From: Collimonas arenae
GTDB lineage: Bacteria; Pseudomonadota; Gammaproteobacteria; Burkholderiales; Burkholderiaceae_D
NCBI RefSeq assembly: GCF_001584165.1
Contig: NZ_CP013233.1
Location: 3,790,620 to 3,854,619 of the forward strand
Direction of reading: 5' to 3'
Length of the DNA: 64,000 nucleotides
A program made the position numbers and the translations under genes. Below, in pieces: positions 36,335 through 44,881 of the stretch. The notes below the pieces were generated by a model. The model saw only the letters and a list, made by a program, of their open reading frames with translations. It was not told the DNA's origin and searched no databases. Numbering within the stretch: the stretch's first letter is position 1; each line of letters begins with the position of its first letter.

Positions 36335-36634
36335 ATGCGTATATTTTTAGATGATGAACGTCCGACACCAGAAGGATGGATTCGGACGTATTGGCCTAAT
36401 GAGGTCATTGCTTTGCTAAATGCAGGCGGGGTGACTGAACTCAGTCTTGACCATGATCTTGGCGATGACACACGCGGTACCGGTTACGACGTCATAGTCT
36501 GGATAGAAGAAGCAGTGGCAACTAGAAATTTCCGTCCCCCGAAAATTTCGGTCCATTCTGCGAATGCATCGGCACGCGAAAAAATGCTTGCTGGAGTTCG
36601 ATCAATTGAAACACTCGCGAAACGTTTCTTGTAG
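36335..36634 (+). CDS. cREC domain protein (cyclic-phosphate-processing receiver)
   Basis: 99 residues from ATG 36335, behind ATAAGGA. MRIFLDDERPTPEGW and LSLDHDLGDDTRGTGYDV are the hallmark acidic motifs of the cREC family, receiver-like proteins proposed to process cyclic phosphates in conflict systems. A longer frame starting near 36224 runs through repeat A and is not supported. It stands alone between the exonuclease gene and the transposition module. Confidence 0.85.
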   Translation: MRIFLDDERPTPEGWIRTYWPNEVIALLNAGGVTELSLDHDLGDDTRGTGYDVIVWIEEAVATRNFRPPKISVHSANASAREKMLAGVRSIETLAKRFL

Positions 36635-37205
36635 ATGTCCACAGCTAAAACCTGACGGTCGCACTGCGATGATTCACCGGTTGCGTGCTGCCTTCGTGGC
36701 AACACGCATCGGTCAGTCCGTCACGAACCGTAAGGTCAACGCCGTCAAGATAGGTCAACGCCAGCACAGCAAGCTAGCCAGACCTGGCGCAACGGTCAAC
36801 TCTCCCCAGCACCTGCACTTAGCTGGATCAGTAAGCAACATCCGGATTTTAGGGCCGATTTTCCCGATTTTTATGCGCCTAAGAATACGCGCGATAACTT
36901 GCGTTAAGTTCAGGCGTCCAATAGACCGCCGAATGAAAAAATCTGCATCCCCACCCGCCGATGGTCAAGCCACGCCGGCGTTGCGGGCTAGTTGTAATTG
37001 CCATAATTGACGACTCCTTGGTCCAACACAAGCTCAATTTTCTGGTCAGTATATCTCCGCGACTGTCACTTCCAACGTCAGAAATTGATTCCACTATGAT
37101 TTAATAAAATCACACAAGTTATTGATTTCATTGAATATTTCATCTTGACCAAAGCGCTATTCGTGACCTAATCTACTAATAACTCAATTCTTTTATGCGT
37201 AGAAC
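36635..37205. other. Non-coding stretch upstream of the XRE gene
   Basis: 570 bp without a convincing gene. It contains spaced motifs GGTCAACGCCGTCAA, GGTCAACGCC and CGGTCAACTC (36735-36805), which could be transposase-binding repeats of the element end, and an AT-rich stretch 37080-37200 that should hold the XRE promoter. I cannot define a transposon terminus. Confidence 0.45.
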
Positions 37206-37631
37206 ATGACACCCTTTTCGATCAGGCTAAGATCACTGCGGGAATCCCGCGGCTTGCTGCAAAAATCCCTTGCAAGCGAACTTGGTGTCGGCGCAACGTA
37301 TCTGTCTGCTCTTGAGCAGGGTCGAAAACTTCCCCCACAAAATCTCGACTTTTTTGCCCGGCTTCAAAAAAGCATGGGGCTTTCAGCCGACGAGTTTCAA
37401 GAATTACGAAATTTAGCAACCGCGCCGGAAAAACTCGCGTCACTTGCAATAGGAACGTCACCACTACAACTAGAAATCGCATTGGATTTTGCTGCACGAC
37501 TGCATAGTCTGCAGCCTGCGCATATCCGAGCCATCAAAGCAATCTTGGACCTGGTAGAACCACATCCCAAGGTTTTATTTAAATCGCAGGAGAACAACGA
37601 GAATGAGGAGATACTTATGAAATCCCCCTGA
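37206..37631 (+). CDS. XRE family transcriptional regulator
   Basis: 141 residues. The N-terminal helix-turn-helix (LRESRGLLQKSLASELGVGA, TYLSALEQGRKLPPQNLDFF) is of the Cro/C1 type; the C-terminal half is a helical extension without a known domain. It precedes tnsA by 222 bp on the same strand, as in other Tn7-like elements where a small repressor controls transposition; that role is inferred. Confidence 0.88.
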   Translation: MTPFSIRLRSLRESRGLLQKSLASELGVGATYLSALEQGRKLPPQNLDFFARLQKSMGLSADEFQELRNLATAPEKLASLAIGTSPLQLEIALDFAARLHSLQPAHIRAIKAILDLVEPHPKVLFKSQENNENEEILMKSP

Positions 37632-37853
37632 CACACAGGCCACTGGCCTGCGCGTCGGGAGAAGTGACTGGCGTCACTGAAGGACTAGACAACCTCAGTA
37701 TCGCCACCATTTCCCCGCCCGTCAAGCCGATCCCATCGTTTTTTTAGTTCGCCATCGACAAGGCAGGCATCGGTCCGCCTGTACTTGACCTAAAAATGGC
37801 GTCCCAATCACTTGGACGAGTCAACTTCGTTGACCGTCAAGAGGAGAGGTATT

Positions 37854-38594
37854 TTGTCAAAAAATAGCAATCTCGCGAGAAGGTCTATCAATAGTGATAT
37901 TGATCTGGATTATCTTCCCAAAAAAGCAGCGCGCAAAGTGGTGACACGCTCACCACACCGATCGGTCGGTATCATGGCTTGTTCATGGATACAGGAGATT
38001 GGCATTGAATATGAGTCTCAGCTTGAGCGCCGATTTCTTCAGCTTGCATTAGTATCCCCGCATATAAAAAAAATCATTCACCAGCCATTCAAATTCGAAT
38101 ATACAGAACACGAAAAATCGAGGTCTTACATTCCCGATTTTTTACTGTTTTTCAAGGATGGTGGAAAAATCGTCGTCGAGGTAAAACCCGCTAAATTCGT
38201 CGAGAAAAATCGCGGTAAATTCAATTACGCAAAATCTGTTCTCTCGCAAAAAAAAATCCCCTTCGTCGTTGTCACCGACAAACAAATTCATGCTGGTACG
38301 GCTGCAAGTAGTGCCGCCCTGCTCCTGCGCTACGCTCGTGGCCAGATTTCCGAGCGAAGCCACGTCAGTTGCATGCAAGTAGCACACGCGGCGACGGGAT
38401 CCATTTCACTTGGTTCATTGATGAAGGAAGCCGATGTCTCATTCGGCGAAGTATTACATCTAATTGCGCGCGGCCACCTGAGCACTCCAGCTCCCCTTTC
38501 CATCGACGTCGCAACACCGATAACCCCCACAGCTCAAGGAGAAGAAAATGGCACTATTTGCTTTTGCAACTGGTTTAACGTTACGCCGTGGTGA
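37854..38594 (+). CDS. tnsA: TnsA-like transposon endonuclease
   Basis: 246 residues from TTG 37854, which follows GGAGAGG; an earlier in-frame ATG at 37812 lacks a ribosome site. The endonuclease fold is visible: IGIEYESQLERRFLQLA (E), RSYIPDFLLFF (D) and KIVVEVKPAKF (ExK), the E-D-ExK active site that cuts the 5' strand ends in Tn7 transposition. A C-terminal part (QVAHAATGSISLGSLMKEAD) should contact TnsC. It overlaps tnsB by 47 bp. Confidence 0.88.
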   Translation: MSKNSNLARRSINSDIDLDYLPKKAARKVVTRSPHRSVGIMACSWIQEIGIEYESQLERRFLQLALVSPHIKKIIHQPFKFEYTEHEKSRSYIPDFLLFFKDGGKIVVEVKPAKFVEKNRGKFNYAKSVLSQKKIPFVVVTDKQIHAGTAASSAALLLRYARGQISERSHVSCMQVAHAATGSISLGSLMKEADVSFGEVLHLIARGHLSTPAPLSIDVATPITPTAQGEENGTICFCNWFNVTPW

Positions 38595-40512
38595 ACAGCT
38601 TCTGGAATTTCGGCGTCATCTTCCAAATGGCCAGGTGCAGTTTGAAGACCCGCTTACCGGTCGCATATATGCTTGGTCAATGGCCAAGATGTATCGGGAT
38701 ATCAATAGCGGTGAACTGGTCATTTTCCGTGGTGATGGAATGCCGCCCGCCACGGCAGAAAATGATGATTCCCCCAAACCACTGCCATTACTGCCCAGCC
38801 TGGAGTCCTTACCGGCAAAGCACCGGAAAGGGTTGGAGCGACGACTTGATTATATTAATTCTTGCAAAAAACAAGGACAGACGAGAGGATGTCGCCGGCA
38901 ATTGCAAAGACTCATCCAAAAAATTGCTGAACGCCGGCAAGAGTCCCCTCCCTCTGCATCATCCGTAATGCAATGGTGGCGCACCTTAGATCAGAACGAT
39001 GCATGCCCGGCCTCACTGGTTTCTGGCAATCTACACCGCAAGAGGTCGCGTGGATTACCAGAATCTATTATTGCTATTATCAGAAAAATCCTGCGCAAGG
39101 AATACTTTACGCGCAAGAGATACCCGCTCACTCGAGCGCATATTCTCATTAACAACACGCTACAGAATCTCCGAGGATCTGATGCAAAAACTAGCGAGAT
39201 TAGCTTATCGACTGCACGCAGATATGCAAATGAAGTCGGGCCATATTTCAAGGATGTTGCAAGGTATGGTCCTGCTTATGCCCGCAACAAGTGGCGCTAT
39301 TCACTTGAAGGCACCGTAACGCATCGCGTATTGGAGCGCGTCGAAATAGACCACACCCAACTCGACATGGTGGTAATTTGCGATCGATCCGGACTTCCTC
39401 TGGGACGTCCAACCATCACTGTCGTCATTGATGCGCATTCTGGCTACGTACTTTCCTTCTTCATCAGTTTCTGGGGAACTGGCCTGGGACCGTCGCTCAA
39501 TGCAATAAAAATTGGGATTATGCCCAAAGAAGATTATTGCAACGGTCCCACGGTGCTGAGCAATCCATGGTTGGGATATGGAATATTCGAATTAATTGTG
39601 GTGGACAATGGCCTCGAATTTCATTCGCCACAATTCCAACTCGCGGCATGGCATCTTAACGCCGATATCCAGTACTGCGCCGTGAGACAGCCCTGGTTGA
39701 AACCATCTGTCGAACGCGTTCTCGGCACTCTCGAACTTTATCTCCCCGCCGAAGGACACGTGCATAAGCCACTAAGCAACTACTTGCCGCCAAATCCAAG
39801 AGAAACGGCGAGCATCACGTTCAGTCAGCTTTGCTACGGGTTGCTGAAATGCTTTGTCGACATCCTTCCCATGGAGCCAAACAACCGCACACTAATCGAA
39901 CCGTTCGAGGTTTTCAGAGATGGCTTCGAACGTCTTCCTCCACCACTTCTACCAAGTTCGTTCAATGAAATCTCCTTGATTAGCGCGATGTCCAAGACAA
40001 TGTCAGTCGGCAATGAAGGTGTCGTATTTATGTATTTGCGCTACAACAGCGTCGAGCTTCAGAACTTGCGTCGTCGCACAGCCCATACATTTAAAACACT
40101 CATTAAATTTCAGCCTGAGGACTTGAACTCTATCTATGTGCAAGACCCGACCACCAAGATGTGGCTTCTTGTTCCCAGTTGCCAACCCGAATATACCTAT
40201 CAACTTTCAATTGTTCAGCATCACGCAATTCGTAAGCAGCTAAAGGGGCAGCTTGACTCTCGCAATACTGCGGAAAATTTGATCCGAGCAAAGATCGATC
40301 TCATTGAGATGTGGGCCGATTTTTTGCGTGGCAATCGTGGTAAAAAAAATATACAAGCCGCGCAAAAATTTGGAACGCTCACCTCGGCCCAAACACTCAC
40401 TGGTGAAGCCTTTCCCATGGTGATTCCGCGCGAATCTACCTTGATCGTCCCCGAAGATATTGTCATTCCGTCCCGGGAAATACCGCAATTTAGTAGTTTC
40501 CAACTCGACTAA
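38548..40512 (+). CDS. tnsB: TnsB-like DDE transposase
   Basis: 654 residues of the Mu/TnsB type. The integrase core has catalytic aspartate in RVEIDHTQLD (about 268), the second in VVDNGLEFHS (about 352) and the glutamate in KPSVERVLGTLE (about 388), so the DDE triad is complete with about 35 residues between D and E. Flanking regions are an N-terminal DNA-binding part and a C-terminal beta-barrel and tail. It cuts and joins the 3' ends. AAGGAG precedes ATG 38548. Confidence 0.93.
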   Translation: MALFAFATGLTLRRGEQLLEFRRHLPNGQVQFEDPLTGRIYAWSMAKMYRDINSGELVIFRGDGMPPATAENDDSPKPLPLLPSLESLPAKHRKGLERRLDYINSCKKQGQTRGCRRQLQRLIQKIAERRQESPPSASSVMQWWRTLDQNDACPASLVSGNLHRKRSRGLPESIIAIIRKILRKEYFTRKRYPLTRAHILINNTLQNLRGSDAKTSEISLSTARRYANEVGPYFKDVARYGPAYARNKWRYSLEGTVTHRVLERVEIDHTQLDMVVICDRSGLPLGRPTITVVIDAHSGYVLSFFISFWGTGLGPSLNAIKIGIMPKEDYCNGPTVLSNPWLGYGIFELIVVDNGLEFHSPQFQLAAWHLNADIQYCAVRQPWLKPSVERVLGTLELYLPAEGHVHKPLSNYLPPNPRETASITFSQLCYGLLKCFVDILPMEPNNRTLIEPFEVFRDGFERLPPPLLPSSFNEISLISAMSKTMSVGNEGVVFMYLRYNSVELQNLRRRTAHTFKTLIKFQPEDLNSIYVQDPTTKMWLLVPSCQPEYTYQLSIVQHHAIRKQLKGQLDSRNTAENLIRAKIDLIEMWADFLRGNRGKKNIQAAQKFGTLTSAQTLTGEAFPMVIPRESTLIVPEDIVIPSREIPQFSSFQLD

Positions 40513-40522
40513 GAGGAAAATC

Positions 40523-41383
40523 ATGTCAAAAATTTTAACTGCACAGGTTGCCCGAGAAATTAACTCAGTGATCGTGATGCACCCGCGCTTCAAAAATGCA
40601 TATGACGGAATACTGCAAATTATTCATCTGGCCAGTCTCGCTGCACTGCCGTTTGGGGCAACCGTCATCGCTCCGTCCGGTTGCGGGAAGACGGCATTAA
40701 TGACCAGCATCGCACGTGCAATAACAAACGACGATTCTCTCAGTGACAACATACGAAGTGTCAGTGTCGCAGCTGAAGCCAATGCTACTGTCGGACACCT
40801 CGTTAAAAAATTGATGAGAGAACTGGGTTATCCCGCAACGGTGCGAGCATCGGCCGTCTATGAACAAAGTTCCTTGATCGCATCCGCTCTGCGTGAGCGC
40901 GGGGTAAAAGTACTCTTTATCGACGAATTTCAGCATGTCTGCCGAGGCAAGCGCAACCTATCGGCAGCAGGTATCACGGATTGGATAAAGCAATTGGCTG
41001 ACGATGGTGGTGTAGTGGTGATCCTATTAGGTACGCGTGAACTCAAGCCATTAATCGAAATCAATGATCAACTGAGTTCCCGAGCGCCGGCGCATTTCGA
41101 ACTCAAAGAATTTGATCGCAACGCGGAATGGGCTGGACTCCTAAAAGGGCTTTCAGAAAACGTCAAAAGTTATGATCTTTCTACGATCCATTCTACTTTT
41201 CAAAAATCATTGCACATCGCTACACGAGGGGCGCTACGGCCATTGAAGCAGTTACTGATGGCCAGTGCAGGCGTAGCAATTGAGGCGGAGAAATCAGCTC
41301 TCGACAAAGCGAGTTTGATGATCGGATACGAACGGGTTTTTGGACCTGATTCGCTTGCCGCCAATCCATTCCAGTATGATTAA
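40523..41383 (+). CDS. tnsC: TnsC/TniB-like AAA+ ATPase
   Basis: 286 residues from ATG 40523, behind AAGAGGA, 10 bp after tnsB. Walker A is APSGCGKTALM, Walker B VKVLFIDEFQH, sensor 1 VVVILLGTREL. It is the regulatory ATPase that couples target selection by TniQ to the TnsAB transposase. The end overlaps the tniQ start by 8 bp. Confidence 0.93.
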   Translation: MSKILTAQVAREINSVIVMHPRFKNAYDGILQIIHLASLAALPFGATVIAPSGCGKTALMTSIARAITNDDSLSDNIRSVSVAAEANATVGHLVKKLMRELGYPATVRASAVYEQSSLIASALRERGVKVLFIDEFQHVCRGKRNLSAAGITDWIKQLADDGGVVVILLGTRELKPLIEINDQLSSRAPAHFELKEFDRNAEWAGLLKGLSENVKSYDLSTIHSTFQKSLHIATRGALRPLKQLLMASAGVAIEAEKSALDKASLMIGYERVFGPDSLAANPFQYD

Positions 41384-42344
41384 TCTATCCACGTTACCAT
41401 TTCGTGGCGCCCCATATCCACACGAAAGTGGGATGGGGTTCGCACTGCGCATGTCAAATGTGAATGGTTTAAACGGTCTTTATTGGCTCTATAAACTACT
41501 CAATCGAGAGAAACTCAATCACTTTTTGCCCGAAGACATTCCTGCCATCGCTACGTTATTTGGTTGCGATGCCGATGCTTTATCAGAAAAATTTGTCCAC
41601 CAGGAACATCACGAAGGCGACGTTAGTTATAGTGCGCACATGCATACGATCAATCGCCATTACCTGTTAAGACATTTGCGACCGCAACTTTGTCCCGTCT
41701 GCATTTCCGAATTTGGCTACACTCGTTCTGTATGGGATTTTTCCCTAATCGGTGCCTGCCATTTTCACCAGTGCGTGCTAATAGACGAATGTCCAAATTG
41801 TGCGAAACGGATTCAATGGGCACGGCCATCTTTGCAGTCCTGTACTTGCGGTTTTCTTTGGCATCAAACAAAGCTACAAAGACTCGATACAAGCCATCCG
41901 TGCATCCAATTTTCTCAGGTCATTGATTGCCAACTGCAACCGACATGCGGTATCGCGTTCTCAGAAACTGACGCGATACCCAGATTTCTCACAAACCTTA
42001 GTTTGGACGTCGCGTTTCGAATCGTCTGGGCATTTGGAATCAAGACATCGGATTCCGATATCGTTTCAACGGGCGTCAGTAGAACAATCCTCCGTACTCA
42101 CCAAGCTCGTCATTTTACGGAAAACGCGTTCCGGCGACTAAGCCGCTGTCTACGTGGGGCTATGGATCAGACTTCAACTCTCACCACTCAAATTCATATG
42201 CCCTCCCTCTATAAATTGGTCGGTGAATTGGAGAGCCCGTCTGATCTCAACAGCGTAGGACTTCTTCTCTCCTGCTTAGGAGTAAGCACGCAGAAAAATA
42301 GAATGCGGTGGCAACACAAGTTCAATCAACTTAACTTATTTTGA
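41376..42344 (+). CDS. tniQ: TniQ family target-selection protein 1
   Basis: 322 residues from ATG 41376. The N-terminus PFRGAPYPHESGMGFALRMS is the TniQ opening motif, and zinc-binding cysteines follow: CPVCISEFGYTR, CHFHQCVLIDECPNCAKR and CTCGF. It fits TnsD/TniQ proteins that pick the target site. The C-terminal half is long enough for DNA binding, as in TnsD. Confidence 0.9.
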   Translation: MINLSTLPFRGAPYPHESGMGFALRMSNVNGLNGLYWLYKLLNREKLNHFLPEDIPAIATLFGCDADALSEKFVHQEHHEGDVSYSAHMHTINRHYLLRHLRPQLCPVCISEFGYTRSVWDFSLIGACHFHQCVLIDECPNCAKRIQWARPSLQSCTCGFLWHQTKLQRLDTSHPCIQFSQVIDCQLQPTCGIAFSETDAIPRFLTNLSLDVAFRIVWAFGIKTSDSDIVSTGVSRTILRTHQARHFTENAFRRLSRCLRGAMDQTSTLTTQIHMPSLYKLVGELESPSDLNSVGLLLSCLGVSTQKNRMRWQHKFNQLNLF

Positions 42345-42364
42345 TAACCACAAACTCCACTCCT

Positions 42365-43240
42365 ATGTCATTCTACTTGCCTGGCATACCTGCGCCGTTT
42401 GAAAGCGAATCTCTTGGATCTTGGATACAACGAGCGTGTCAAGTTTACGATTTCACCTTCGATCGATTTCATACGACATTTGGCACAAACCGCGATGTCG
42501 ATATTGATTTTTGCATGACACCAAGAGACCTACGGAGAGTCGCCATCATTTGCAGAATATCTTTTTCTGCTTTTAAAAATATTGAAATGTCTTTCTGCCG
42601 ATTTGCAATTCAAGAACGTCAACAGAAATTATTATTTTTCCAGGCAAGTGGAAGGCCCCTCTATCGCTTTTGCCCCGATTGTTGGACCGAAGACAAAATC
42701 CCATTTCTACGAATGGCGTGGCGCCTAACTTCTTGCTTATTTTGTCCAATACATAAAATACTATTACCCCACCAGTGCCCTTGGTGTAAGGCGCCGTTGG
42801 CCATGCATCGCTCGATATTAGGCGGTTCTGCGATTCCACCGCCAACGTCCAGCATTGCCATTTGCCTGCATTGCGGCACAGACATGCGGTTATATCGCCC
42901 GAAGAATGGCCCCGTTAAATTAGATGAGAAGGAGTTGGCGTTCAGCATCGCCTGTCAACAGAGACTAATCGCCGCAATTTTTTATCAGAGTGCTCGCGCT
43001 AAAGAGCTCGAAGAACAGCGATACATGCACGATCTATTACAGTTCATTGACGATGCGCTCCCTCCACAAGCAATGGAACAATCCATTCCGGTCCCAGATA
43101 GCCGGGCAGAATGGGATTCCGAGGCCTTTGGATGGCTGGTCGAGGATATGTGCGACAAAAGTGGCTGGTACGAGCCACAACATCCTTTGCGCCTAGCCTT
43201 GACTCGAACCACCTTTCATCTTTGGAAATCACTCAGATAA
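42365..43240 (+). CDS. TniQ family target-selection protein 2
   Basis: 291 residues from ATG 42365; a TTG at 42341 overlapping the previous stop is also possible. APFESESLGSWIQRACQVYD is the TniQ opening motif and FCPDCWTEDKIPF, CPIHKILLPHQCPWCKAPL and CLHCGTD are zinc ligands. It is clearly diverged from the first TniQ, so it is not a recent duplication. Two TniQ proteins in a row suggest two target pathways. Confidence 0.88.
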   Translation: MSFYLPGIPAPFESESLGSWIQRACQVYDFTFDRFHTTFGTNRDVDIDFCMTPRDLRRVAIICRISFSAFKNIEMSFCRFAIQERQQKLLFFQASGRPLYRFCPDCWTEDKIPFLRMAWRLTSCLFCPIHKILLPHQCPWCKAPLAMHRSILGGSAIPPPTSSIAICLHCGTDMRLYRPKNGPVKLDEKELAFSIACQQRLIAAIFYQSARAKELEEQRYMHDLLQFIDDALPPQAMEQSIPVPDSRAEWDSEAFGWLVEDMCDKSGWYEPQHPLRLALTRTTFHLWKSLR

Positions 43241-43692
43241 ATTTCATTAATTCGTGCATCTGATATTTCCTTGTACTTCTGCATATTCCGATAAAGGTAG
43301 CCGTCCGCGCCGGTAGTCTTTGACCGGTTCAACTACCTTTCGCTGATATTGACAATGCCAACCGATGGCCTGACACAACCATTTACTGTTAGTTGCGACG
43401 GGCCCAACGGCAGAAATCAGCGTTTGCGGCCATTAGTTTTTTACAACGCGGTTATAGATGTCGACGATATTGGCCTTCGTCAGATGACATTCTGAGCGAC
43501 GGTTCCACTTCGCATAGCTGCCATTTGCCGATTTAAACGACCAATATTTTGGTGTCGCTTCTTTCGAATGGCCGGTTTCTAAACTTTGAGAGACCGGACC
43601 CGACCCACAGCGGTCAGTGACATCCAACAAAGCAGACTTTCAACGCCTTAATTGAACTGAGCAGCGAAGTGACTTCAGCTTGAAATGAATTG
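43241..43692. other. Non-coding stretch after the transposition module
   Basis: 452 bp holding repeat B and, on the minus strand, a 65-codon frame (43433-43630: KYWSFKSANGSYAKWNRRSE) of coding-like composition but no known family and weak start. The repeat-like piece TTTGCGGCCATTAG at 43422-43436 resembles the array repeat. Confidence 0.4.
43279..43362. repeat. Direct repeat B of a flanking pair
   Basis: TGCATATTCCGATAAAGGTA, then GGTAGTC-TTTGACCGGTTCAACTAC. It is the partner of 36154-36240 (about 80% identical, same orientation) and lies 38 bp after the second tniQ gene. Confidence 0.7.
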
Positions 43693-44001
43693 TTAGGGTC
43701 CCTTCGCGTTGTGTCTGGCTATTAGCCTAGAAAGCAGTAACAGTACGGCGGCCTGAGCAAAACCGCAAAAAGTGAGCCACGCGAGTTGAACTAGAGGCAT
43801 GGAGAAGTGTGCAGTCCACTTTTCATACATCAGCCCGAGCGATAGGGATGAAGGAAGCGACAATAACGCCAAGGTTACATCAGGTAGGAGATGCTCTCGT
43901 GGCGAGTGCAGCAAGATTATGTCCATGCACCAAGCCCACGTAGCGCTGATGATGACTGAGGCCGTGTAGAGGATCGATAGTGCGCGAATGCTGTTTGTCA
44001 C
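43693..44001 (-). CDS. Small membrane protein of the array
   Basis: 102 residues with about three membrane helices (ALSILYTASVIISATWAWCM, VTLALLSLPSSLSLGLM, WLTFCGFAQAAVLLLLSRLI). Similar four-helix proteins of unknown function are common as lone cassettes. It is one of two minus-strand genes in the array, the other being at 54731. Confidence 0.6.
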   Translation of the reverse strand: MTNSIRALSILYTASVIISATWAWCMDIILLHSPREHLLPDVTLALLSLPSSLSLGLMYEKWTAHFSMPLVQLAWLTFCGFAQAAVLLLLSRLIARHNAKGP

Positions 44002-44137
44002 TGCGCCGCTCCCGCAATAATAAATCGTTTCATAGATGCCAATGAGTTTGTATCAGAAATTTAACATGGAATTTTGGCAAAAGCATCTGTGGCAGTGACC
44101 GCTTTGACGGCCCTGGCTCCACTGTCTCTTATTGGCC

Positions 44138-44276
44138 GAGGCTGTGTAAAAACGTAAATCTGACAAAAATTCGTGGGTAGGGACACCCTTGCGGAGGCCG
44201 AAAAAATCGCACAGCGGCTGTTTTAAGAAGTCGATTTTTCTTTCAATGAAATTATTTTGCGTTTTTACACAGCCTC
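44138..44276. mobile_element. MITE-like element 1, IS1182-type ends
   Basis: 139 bp bounded by GAGGCTGTGTAAAAACG and its inverse CGTTTTTACACAGCCTC, flanked on both sides by GGCC. It splits an array repeat: joining the flanks gives TTGGCCAGAAGCGGAC. The ends match the full IS at 58930-60619. No coding capacity. Confidence 0.85.
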
Positions 44277-44341
44277 GGCCAGAAGCGGACCTCACAGAGA
44301 GTTCATAATCCCGATACTTTAATTTTCCCTACCTAATTTAG

Positions 44342-44620
44342 ATGCAATTACACGAACAATTAGAAACCGTCGTTGACGAAACCACATTCCTTGCGTTCGT
44401 CGCAGCTCTTGAAAAAGACCGCCGCGCAAGTGCAGGAGGACGCGTTGATGACTTCGGGCGAAATGAACACGGATGGGAAAATCATTCGATTGAGGACTTT
44501 CTGGAAGCTGCTCATGCTTGGGCCGAAGATTCAGCATTCGGCTCTAAGCAAGGTTTGGCGTCGGAGTCCCCTTGGAAGAAGTTCGCGGTCTTTCTCTTTT
44601 GTGGGAAGATATACGAATGA
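44342..44620 (+). CDS. DUF7660-like small protein
   Basis: 92 residues, acidic: FLAFVAALEKDRR, ENHSIEDFLEAAHAWAEDSA, SPWKKFAVFLFCGKIYE. The pattern (W-ENxxIxxFLEAxxAW and PW--FA-FLxxGKIYE) fits DUF7660. Role unknown. It lies between two MITE-like elements, each in its own repeat copy. Confidence 0.7.
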   Translation: MQLHEQLETVVDETTFLAFVAALEKDRRASAGGRVDDFGRNEHGWENHSIEDFLEAAHAWAEDSAFGSKQGLASESPWKKFAVFLFCGKIYE

Positions 44621-44650
44621 TGCCAAAAGAAAAATAATCCGCAATCGGCC

Positions 44651-44790
44651 GAGGCTGTGTAAAAAACGCAAAAACATGAAATTTTCGTGGGTAGAGTGAC
44701 CATTGCCGATATTGAAAAAATCGCTTAGCGGTCGTTTTGAGAGGCCGATTTTTACATGTGCCGAATTTTTCTGAGTTTTTACACAGCCTC
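44651..44790. mobile_element. MITE-like element 2, IS1182-type ends
   Basis: 140 bp with the same ends as element 1 and shared interior pieces (TTCGTGGGTAG, GAAAAAATCGC), flanked by GGCC on both sides. Removing it restores ATCGGCCAGTAGCGGAC. Same family as element 1 but well diverged. Confidence 0.85.
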
Positions 44791-44832
44791 GGCCAGTAGC
44801 GGACTTTCAATACCGCGGCCCGAAAGCGGTCG
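44791..44832 (+). repeat. Array repeat, copy 2 (right part) with a second half-copy
   Basis: GGCCAGTAGCGGACTTTCAA, followed at once by CGCGGCCCGAAAGCGGTCG. With the left flank before the MITE (TCCGCAATCGGCC) the unit can pair TCCGC with GCGGA. Confidence 0.6.
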
Positions 44833-44881
44833 CTTGGTGCATACGATACAACTAGTTTAAATACCTTTAGGTGATCTGCAC

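Noticed and set aside
36635..43692. CRISPR-associated transposon (CAST)
   Set aside because: TnsABC with two TniQ proteins raised it, but there is no Cas12k, Cascade gene or repeat-spacer array visible.
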